Source of the DNA: Phycisphaera sp.
GTDB lineage: Bacteria; Planctomycetota; Phycisphaerae; Phycisphaerales; Phycisphaeraceae
DNA: 6,124 nucleotides
Assembly: GCA_029287335.1 (NCBI GenBank)
Contig: JARFRI010000356.1
Location: 1 to 6,124 of the forward strand
Direction of reading: 5' to 3'
The notes below the pieces were generated by a model, which did not search any database, was not told where the DNA came from, and saw only the letters and a list, made by a program, of their open reading frames with translations. Both the position numbers and the translations under genes were made by a program. How positions within the stretch are numbered: the stretch's first letter is position 1; each line of letters opens with the position of its first letter. Shown here piece after piece: positions 1 to 6,124 of this stretch.

Positions 1-141
1 ACCAACGGCACCGGCGACCCCATCGACAAACCCGTCGGCGTCACCATCAACGACCCATCCATCGACAAGATGCTCGATGGCAAAGCCCTGCCCGACAACG
101 CCTGCTCCATCGACAACCCCGACTGCGAAGCATGTCAGTAA
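1..141 (+). CDS. nrdA: Ribonucleoside-diphosphate reductase large (alpha) subunit, C-terminal end only
   Basis: Frame 1 is open from the window edge to TAA at 139-141 and encodes the last 46 residues of a protein whose start lies outside the window. The tail is flexible-looking and ends in Asp-Cys-Glu-Ala-Cys-Gln, with cysteines at partial residues 35, 42 and 45; the last two form a CxxC pair. Class I reductase large subunits carry such a cysteine pair on a mobile C-terminal arm, which re-reduces the active-site disulfide after each turnover and is itself reduced by thioredoxin or glutaredoxin. The identity rests on this tail plus the complete small-subunit gene downstream in the same direction. 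The catalytic domain is not visible, so the class cannot be judged from this fragment alone; it is inferred to partner the NrdB encoded next to it. Confidence 0.82.
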   Translation, partial: TNGTGDPIDKPVGVTINDPSIDKMLDGKALPDNACSIDNPDCEACQ

Positions 142-282
142 GTTCAACCTAGGCACCACGGTTTAACCGGCCGCACGTTGGAAACAGCGCGCAGGCCGAT
201 TCGAGAGACAGAAAAGAAAACGACGTGACGGGCAAAGATGCCCCGAGTAAGACACCCAAGACCATCACCACGGAGTACCCCC
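142..282 (+). other. nrdA-nrdB intergenic spacer
   Basis: These 141 bases contain no convincing gene. I see no terminator with a T-tract and no clear promoter or NrdR-type box, so read-through from nrdA into nrdB is the simplest reading. Two small dyads are present: CGGTT-T-AACCG at 159-169, and GGGCA/TGCCC at 230-243 with a four-base loop. Neither matches a regulator site I recognise. The gap is longer than is usual inside a tight operon, so an internal promoter or mRNA processing site is possible but not shown. Confidence 0.4.
272..275 (+). promoter_or_regulatory. Ribosome binding site of nrdB (decides the start)
   Basis: GGAG at 272-275 lies seven bases before ATG 283. The upstream in-frame ATG at 238 would add 15 residues rich in Arg and Pro ([15 protein letters not shown]) that resemble no NrdB N-terminus, and it has no purine-rich site in front of it. 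ATG 283 is therefore preferred. Confidence 0.7.
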
Positions 283-1341
<1,059 letters not shown>

Positions 1342-1392
1342 AACCAGCGATTCCTTGCCACCCGTTTGATGATTCAACCCAGTCTTAAACGC

Positions 1393-1432
1393 AGCCCCGT
1401 GTCGCCCCCCGTGCGGCACGGGGCTTTTTCTT
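1393..1432 (+). terminator. Intrinsic terminator after nrdB
   Basis: AGCCCCGTG at 1393-1401 pairs perfectly with CACGGGGCT at 1417-1425 (9 bp, 15-base loop), followed by the T-rich run TTTTTCTT. A second copy of CCCCGTG at 1407-1413 can pair instead with CACGGGG at 1417-1423 through a CGG triloop. Both hairpins use the same 3' arm and either would end transcription just before the T-tract. It lies 51 bases after the nrdB stop and separates the reductase operon from the next unit. Confidence 0.85.
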
Positions 1433-1440
1433 GCTTCGGT

Positions 1441-1471
1441 TTTACACCCCATTCGAATGTAAGGCTATGAT
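1441..1471 (+). promoter_or_regulatory. Candidate sigma70-type promoter for the PSD1-DUF1501 unit
   Basis: TTTACA at 1441-1446 (5 of 6 to the -35 consensus) and TATGAT at 1466-1471 (5 of 6 to the -10 consensus) are separated by 19 bases, which is longer than ideal. The site sits directly after the nrdB terminator and would start transcription near 1478, giving a leader of roughly 85 bases. Planctomycete promoters are not well defined, so this is a plausible site rather than a firm one. Confidence 0.4.
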
Positions 1472-1511
1472 TTGGTAGGCGTCATTCGCGTACGTGAAGG
1501 TGGACCTGTAG

Positions 1512-1540
1512 CTCTCCCTGCTGCTTGGCGGGAGAGAGGA
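1512..1540 (+). promoter_or_regulatory. Leader hairpin overlapping a Shine-Dalgarno sequence
   Basis: CTCTCCC at 1512-1518 pairs with GGGAGAG at 1530-1536 (7 bp, 11-base loop). The 3' arm runs into the purine-rich sequence GGAGAGAGGA (1531-1540), the best Shine-Dalgarno match before the PSD1 gene. Folding would hide part of that site, so it could modulate translation. The SD-like end at 1540 is 8 bases before an in-frame CTG (1549) and 23 bases before the ATG at 1564, which makes the exact start uncertain. No T-tract follows the hairpin, so it is not a terminator. Confidence 0.45.
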
Positions 1541-1563
1541 CTATTCCACTGGACCCGCTATCT

Positions 1564-4239
1564 ATGACTATGAGACAACGGCTGACTGAACAGTACGGCA
1601 ACCCGCTGAGGACCACTGCACTAGGCGTACTCGTGGCGACCTCAGGACTTGCGCTGATCTTTGGCTCGCTGCTGCACGATCGCTCCGACGCGACACCGGC
1701 GTATGAAACGCTCAAGCCGACGGCGAGTAAAGCAGACGCGGCCAATAAGGTTTCGTACAACCGCGACGTTCGGCCGATCCTGTCGGACAAGTGTTTCAAG
1801 TGCCACGGCTTCGACGACAAGACGCGCGAAGCGGGGCTTCGGCTGGACGTCCGCGACGCGGCGCTGACCGAATACGACACCGGTATCCCCATCGTGCCCG
1901 GCGACGCAGACAACAGCACGATCATCCAGCGCATCGAAAGCGACAAGCCCAACCGCGTCATGCCGCCCGCATCAGCGCATAAGACGGTGTCGGCCGACGA
2001 ACTCGCGCTGCTTCGCCAATGGGTTGAAGAGGGAGCCGAGTACGAGCCGCACTGGGCGTTCATCCCGCCGGTGCCCCCGGAAGTGCCGGAGGTGTCCGAC
2101 GAGGCGTGGGTGAAGAATGACATCGACCGCTTCGTGCTCGCCAAGCTCAACGAGAAGGGTTTGAAGCCTTCGCCCGAGGCCGACAAGCGCACGCTGATCC
2201 GGCGCGTCTACCTCGACCTTATCGGCCTGCCACCGACGCCGGAACAAGTCGAAGCGTTCGTCAATGACCAGGCGCCCGACGCGTACGAAAAGATCGTCGA
2301 CGAACTGCTCGCCAGCGAGCACCACGGCGAGCGGATGGCGCTGCCCTGGCTCGACGCGGCGCGCTATGCGGATTCGAACAGTTATCAGTTCGACAACGAC
2401 CGCTGGGCCTGGCCCTGGCGCGACTGGCTGATCAAGCAGATCAACTCGGGCCGATCGTTTGACGATGTGATTATTGAAATGCTGGCGGGCGACCTCCTTC
2501 CGGGGGCGACGCAGGACCAGATGATCGCGACGTCGTTTAACCGCAACCACTTCATCAACGGCGAGGGCGGCGCGATCAAGGAAGAGGTCCGCTTCACCTA
2601 CGTCTTGGATCGTGTCGAGACGACCTCGACCACCTTCCTCGGCCTGACGTATGCCTGCGCCCAGTGCCACGACCACAAATACGACCCCATCAGCATCGAG
2701 AACTACTACGAGTTCTTCGCGTTCTTCGGCCAGACCGACGAGACCGGCGGGCGTCACAAATCGGTCCCGACCTGGGACTTCCAGTACGTGATCGACAGGC
2801 CCTACATCTCGATCGCGACGGACGAGCAGAAACAAGAACACGCACGTCTGAAGAAGGTCGAGAGCCAGGCCGCCGAGGAAATGAATAAACACGGCAGCCG
2901 CAATGATCAATTCAACGCGATGCGTCAGTGGGCCAACAAGCTTACGGAAGACGAGCTGAAAGAACTGCCGACCCTGATTTATGGGCTTGCGGGACGGGCA
3001 CGCTACGGGCGCAGCTTCCAAGCGCCAATGCAAGGCCCCAAGCTGTTGGACTACTACGCGCGCAACGTCGTACCAAAGGACTCCGCCTGGCGCGATGCGT
3101 ACATCGCATGGAACGACGCGCAAAAAGCACGGATGGATCAGGAAGCGCTGATGCCGTTGGTGATGACGATGGGCGACCGGAAAAAACCGATCGACATCAA
3201 GGTCCGCGACCGCGGGCTCTACAGCGCGGAGATCGGCGACCCGCTTGAGCCCGGCCTGCCCACTGCCCTCGGCGGCCTGCCCGACGACCTGCCACGCAAC
3301 CGGCTTGGCCTTGCCAAATGGATCGTCAGCGACACGAACCCGCTGACCGCGCGCGTGCTCGTCAACCGCCTGTGGCAGCAGGTCTTCGGCGCAGGCATCG
3401 TCAAGACCTCCGAAGACTTCGGCCTGCAGGGCGAGGCCCCGTCGCACCCCGGGCTGCTCGACCACCTCGCCGTGCAGTACCGCGACCACTGGGACACCAA
3501 GGCGATCATGCGGCAGATCGTCACCAGCGCGACGTACCGGCAGTCGTCGGCGGTGACGCCCGAGCTGTTGGATAAAGACCCGGAGAACAAGCTGCTCGCG
3601 CGTGGCTCGCGATTCCGTTTGCCCGCGATGCTGATCCGCGACCAGGCGCTGGCGACATCGGGCTTGTTTAATGACGAGATGTTTGGCCCGCCGGTGTATC
3701 CGTATCAGCCGCCGGGGCTGTGGGTGGATGTGAGCTTTGCGCAGTTCGAGTACGTGCAGAGCCAGGGCGACAATTTGTATCGCCGCAGTTTGTACACGTT
3801 CTTCCGTCGCACATTGGCCCCGCCGAACATGTTTGATAATGCCAGTCGTCAGGCGTGTACCGTCAAGGACTCACGCACGAATACGCCGCTTCAGGCGCTG
3901 ACGATGCTCAACGACCCGACGTATGTCGAGGCGGCCAGGGCGCTGGCGATTCGGGCGATGCAGCGGCTTGAATACAAGCGTGCAACGACGCGCGAGATGA
4001 TTAACGAGATGGTTCGGTTGACGCTGCTTCGCCCAGCGCAAGGCCGCGAGTTAAATGTGCTCGAAGCGGCTTATCAGCGCGAACTTAAATGGTACGGCGC
4101 TCGGCCATCGGATGCGGCAGAATTTCTGGCGGTTGGTGAGTTGAAATCCCCTGAAGAAATCGAACCCGCCCACCTCGCCGCGCTGAGCAGTGTCGCACAG
4201 ACAATCATGAACCTGGACGAAGCGATGACCAAGGAGTGA
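1564..4239 (+). CDS. Membrane-anchored PSCyt1-PSCyt2-PSD1 (DUF1549/DUF1553) planctomycete protein
   Basis: This 891-residue protein belongs to a large planctomycete family of unproven function. A hydrophobic segment at about residues 18-37 serves as a membrane anchor or uncleaved signal. PSCyt1, about residues 62-155, has a class-I cytochrome c-like motif C77-F-K-C80-H81 and a possible distal ligand M133 in VMPP. PSCyt2/DUF1549, about 185-395, carries a second motif, C365-A-Q-C368-H369, followed by DHKYDP. A charged, helix-prone stretch covers about 421-443. PSD1/DUF1553 covers about 572 to 840, including NPLTARVLVNRLWQ and NTPLQALTMLNDP. The end, NLDEAMTKE, is typical of the family, so the gene is complete. 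There is no obvious LamG-like insertion. ATG 1564 was chosen as the first ATG; CTG 1549 has better SD spacing, and ATG 1570 is also possible. The DUF1501 gene starts six bases downstream, the usual partnership. Covalent haem binding outside the cytoplasmic membrane is inferred from the motifs. Confidence 0.88.
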   Translation: MTMRQRLTEQYGNPLRTTALGVLVATSGLALIFGSLLHDRSDATPAYETLKPTASKADAANKVSYNRDVRPILSDKCFKCHGFDDKTREAGLRLDVRDAALTEYDTGIPIVPGDADNSTIIQRIESDKPNRVMPPASAHKTVSADELALLRQWVEEGAEYEPHWAFIPPVPPEVPEVSDEAWVKNDIDRFVLAKLNEKGLKPSPEADKRTLIRRVYLDLIGLPPTPEQVEAFVNDQAPDAYEKIVDELLASEHHGERMALPWLDAARYADSNSYQFDNDRWAWPWRDWLIKQINSGRSFDDVIIEMLAGDLLPGATQDQMIATSFNRNHFINGEGGAIKEEVRFTYVLDRVETTSTTFLGLTYACAQCHDHKYDPISIENYYEFFAFFGQTDETGGRHKSVPTWDFQYVIDRPYISIATDEQKQEHARLKKVESQAAEEMNKHGSRNDQFNAMRQWANKLTEDELKELPTLIYGLAGRARYGRSFQAPMQGPKLLDYYARNVVPKDSAWRDAYIAWNDAQKARMDQEALMPLVMTMGDRKKPIDIKVRDRGLYSAEIGDPLEPGLPTALGGLPDDLPRNRLGLAKWIVSDTNPLTARVLVNRLWQQVFGAGIVKTSEDFGLQGEAPSHPGLLDHLAVQYRDHWDTKAIMRQIVTSATYRQSSAVTPELLDKDPENKLLARGSRFRLPAMLIRDQALATSGLFNDEMFGPPVYPYQPPGLWVDVSFAQFEYVQSQGDNLYRRSLYTFFRRTLAPPNMFDNASRQACTVKDSRTNTPLQALTMLNDPTYVEAARALAIRAMQRLEYKRATTREMINEMVRLTLLRPAQGRELNVLEAAYQRELKWYGARPSDAAEFLAVGELKSPEEIEPAHLAALSSVAQTIMNLDEAMTKE
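4231..4236 (+). promoter_or_regulatory. Ribosome binding site of the DUF1501 gene
   Basis: AAGGAG at 4231-4236 is a near-ideal Shine-Dalgarno sequence lying inside the last codons of the PSD1 gene, nine bases before ATG 4246. With only six bases between the two genes, translational coupling is likely. Confidence 0.75.
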
Positions 4240-4245
4240 CCCGCC

Positions 4246-5721
4246 ATGCAGATCAACCCCCCAAAACTCGACGGCGTCCCCGACACCAACCCGCTGCTGT
4301 CCATGACTCGGCGGACGCTCTTGCAACGCGGCGCGTTCGGCCTGGGCTCGGTCGCGCTCGGCTCCATGATGGACAGCCCCGCACAAGCCACGACGAACAA
4401 CCCCGCCCTGCCCAGCCCGCACTTCGCGCCCAAGGCCAAGCGCGTCATCTACCTCATGATGGGCGGCGGGCCCAGTCACGTCGATTTATTCGACCCCAAG
4501 CCCAAGATGCACGAGTACAACGGCAAGCCGATGCCCGACTCGCTCATGGAAACCACCCGCCTCGCCACGACGCAAGGGCAAAAGAAATTCAAAGTCCTCG
4601 CCAGCCAACACCCCTATAAAAAATGGGGCACGTGCGGCACCGAGATCTCACAGATCATCCCCTACACCGGCTCGATCGCCGACGAGATCTGCGTCGTCCG
4701 CTCAGCATGGACCGAAGCCGTCAACCACGCACCGGCCGTGACGTATTGCCTCACTGGCAGCCAAATCCCCGGCCGACCCACCATGGGCGCGTGGTCGACC
4801 TACGGCCTGGGCACAGAAAATAAAGACCTGCCCGCCTTCGTCGTCATGACCTCGCGCGATAAAGAAAACTCCTGCGGCCAGCTTCTCTACGACCACTACT
4901 GGGGCTCCGGCTTCCTGCCCAGCGAGTACCAGGGCGTGCGCATGCGCGGCCAAGGCGACCCGGTCCTCTACCTCAACGACCCCGACGGCGTGGACCGCGA
5001 ACAGCGTGGCAAAGCCATCGACGACATCAACCAACTCAACCACTTCAAGCATGAAACCGCGGGCGACCCCGAGATCAAAGCGCGGATCGCGCAGTACGAG
5101 CTGGCGTACCGCATGCAGATGTCCGTGCCCGAGTTAGCCGACCTATCTGATGAAAGCGAAGACACCCTCGCGCTCTACGGCCCGGATGTGCATCGGCCCG
5201 GGTCGTTCGCACGCAACTGCCTGCTCGCCCGACGGCTCGCTGAGCGCGGCGTGCAGTTCATCCAGTGCATGCACGCCGGCTGGGACCAGCACAGCAACCT
5301 GCAGACCCAGTTCAAAATCCAGTGCAAGGACACCGACCAGCCCTCGGCCGGCCTGGTGCTCGACCTCAAACGACGCGGCCTGCTCGACGACACGCTCGTC
5401 ATCTGGGGCGGCGAGTTCGGCCGAACACCCTTTGCACAAGGCAATTCCAACACCGGCCGAGACCACCACGGCAACGCGTACTCTTTCTGGATGGCCGGCG
5501 GCGGCGTCAAGCCCGGCACAACCTTCGGCCAGTCCGACGACTTCGCCTTCAACCTTGTCGATAAAGAAAAACAAGGCATGCACATCCACGACTTCCACGC
5601 CATCATCCAACACCTCATGGGCGTCGACCACGAACGACTGACCTACCGCTATCAGGGACGCGACTTCCGCCTCACCGATGTGCATGGCGAGGTCGAGAAG
5701 TTTAAAGACATCCTGTTGTAG
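4246..5721 (+). CDS. DUF1501 family exported protein (alkaline phosphatase/sulfatase superfamily)
   Basis: The 491-residue product has a Tat-type signal: T21-R22-R23-T-L-L, then a weakly hydrophobic stretch, and A46-Q-A48 as a likely cleavage site. Export in the folded state is inferred. The mature part shows DUF1501 hallmarks: GGGPSHVDLFDPKP at 73-86, HAGWDQH at 343-349, GGEFGRTP at 388-395, GRDHHG at 404-409 and H446-I-H448-D. The Asp and His residues in these motifs resemble metal ligands of the alkaline phosphatase clan. There is no CxPSR formylglycine site, so it is not a standard sulfatase, and its substrate is unknown. Length is normal for the family. M20 (ATG 4303) is a possible internal start that would put the twin arginines at the very N-terminus, but the strong SD before 4246 and the usual N-terminal extension in this family favour 4246. 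It probably shares an mRNA with the PSD1 gene upstream. Confidence 0.9.
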   Translation: MQINPPKLDGVPDTNPLLSMTRRTLLQRGAFGLGSVALGSMMDSPAQATTNNPALPSPHFAPKAKRVIYLMMGGGPSHVDLFDPKPKMHEYNGKPMPDSLMETTRLATTQGQKKFKVLASQHPYKKWGTCGTEISQIIPYTGSIADEICVVRSAWTEAVNHAPAVTYCLTGSQIPGRPTMGAWSTYGLGTENKDLPAFVVMTSRDKENSCGQLLYDHYWGSGFLPSEYQGVRMRGQGDPVLYLNDPDGVDREQRGKAIDDINQLNHFKHETAGDPEIKARIAQYELAYRMQMSVPELADLSDESEDTLALYGPDVHRPGSFARNCLLARRLAERGVQFIQCMHAGWDQHSNLQTQFKIQCKDTDQPSAGLVLDLKRRGLLDDTLVIWGGEFGRTPFAQGNSNTGRDHHGNAYSFWMAGGGVKPGTTFGQSDDFAFNLVDKEKQGMHIHDFHAIIQHLMGVDHERLTYRYQGRDFRLTDVHGEVEKFKDILL

Positions 5722-5746
5722 CTTCTATCAAGTGAACGATTATGAT

Positions 5747-5784
5747 GGGTGCCACACAACTGCCCGAAGGGCTGCTGTGTGCGA
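5747..5784 (+). repeat. REP-like unit 1
   Basis: This 38-base unit begins GGGTGCCACACAACT and ends GCTGTGTGCGA. Alone it folds as a hairpin: CACACA at 5753-5758 pairs with TGTGTG at 5776-5781, with an imperfect middle and the tip GCCC-GAA-GGGC. It is the inverted counterpart of the unit at 5811-5847. Confidence 0.65.
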
Positions 5785-5810
5785 ACTGCTCTTGATTCAT
5801 CGAAGACCAC

Positions 5811-6124
<314 letters not shown>

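Noticed and set aside
159..169. Dyad CGGTT-T-AACCG as an NrdR box or operator
   Set aside because: It does not match the NrdR consensus and is a single short copy; it may be chance.
230..243. Hairpin GGGCA/TGCCC upstream of nrdB as a regulatory element
   Set aside because: Only five pairs, about 40 bases from the start codon and with no T-tract; short stems like this are common in GC-rich DNA.
238..282. Upstream in-frame ATG (238) as the nrdB start
   Set aside because: No Shine-Dalgarno sequence in front, and the 15 extra residues resemble no NrdB N-terminus; ATG 283 has GGAG at seven bases.
1525..1527. TTG (1525) as the PSD1 gene start
   Set aside because: It lies in the loop of the leader hairpin and upstream of the only good Shine-Dalgarno, with none before it.
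1972..3489. Long open frame on the minus strand (about 505 codons) inside the PSD1 gene
   Set aside because: It mirrors the real gene in a GC-rich genome; the translation is rich in Val, Arg and Leu with no recognisable domain. The same applies to the minus-strand frame 319-1452 opposite nrdB.
5716..5746. Promoter TTGTAG / TATGAT just before the inverted repeat
   Set aside because: The -10 is good, but the -35 matches only 3 of 6 and overlaps the DUF1501 stop codon with a 19-base spacer; too weak to list.

Overview
The window looks like chromosomal DNA from a Planctomycetota bacterium, possibly of the Phycisphaerae. The GC content is high. The main evidence is the run of a cytochrome-like PSCyt1/PSCyt2/PSD1 protein, a DUF1501 protein and an exported sulfatase, a combination typical of that phylum. 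The class-level guess is inference. All genes lie on the + strand.

Bases 1-1432 are the end of a class I ribonucleotide reductase operon. The last 46 codons of the large subunit (nrdA, with the C-terminal CxxC redox pair) are followed by a 141-base gap, the complete small subunit (nrdB, 283-1341) and a strong intrinsic terminator. The NrdB protein has Phe (F132) where the radical Tyr of classical class Ia enzymes sits, and Glu (E94) as first metal ligand. This is the signature of class Ic enzymes such as that of Chlamydia, which use a Mn/Fe centre in place of a tyrosyl radical.

Bases 1433-5721 hold a new transcription unit. A possible sigma70-type promoter lies at 1441-1471. A leader with a hairpin touching a good Shine-Dalgarno sequence precedes an 891-residue membrane-anchored PSCyt1-PSCyt2-PSD1 protein with two CxxCH motifs. 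Six bases further on, and probably translationally coupled, is a DUF1501 protein of the alkaline phosphatase/sulfatase superfamily with a Tat-type signal.

Bases 5722-5879 carry a 101-base element made of two inverted copies of a REP-like palindromic unit. The two copies have identical flanks but different hairpin tips that each remain self-complementary. The element can be drawn either as two hairpins in a row or as one cloverleaf, and is the most unusual non-coding structure here.

From 5880 to the window edge is the start of a secreted sulfatase: Sec signal peptide, ADD metal-ligand motif, and a C-H-S-S-R variant of the formylglycine signature. The second half of the window therefore encodes an exported set: a putative cytochrome-type protein, a sulfatase-superfamily relative and a sulfatase. 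A role in handling sulfated polysaccharides is plausible but is inferred from context only.
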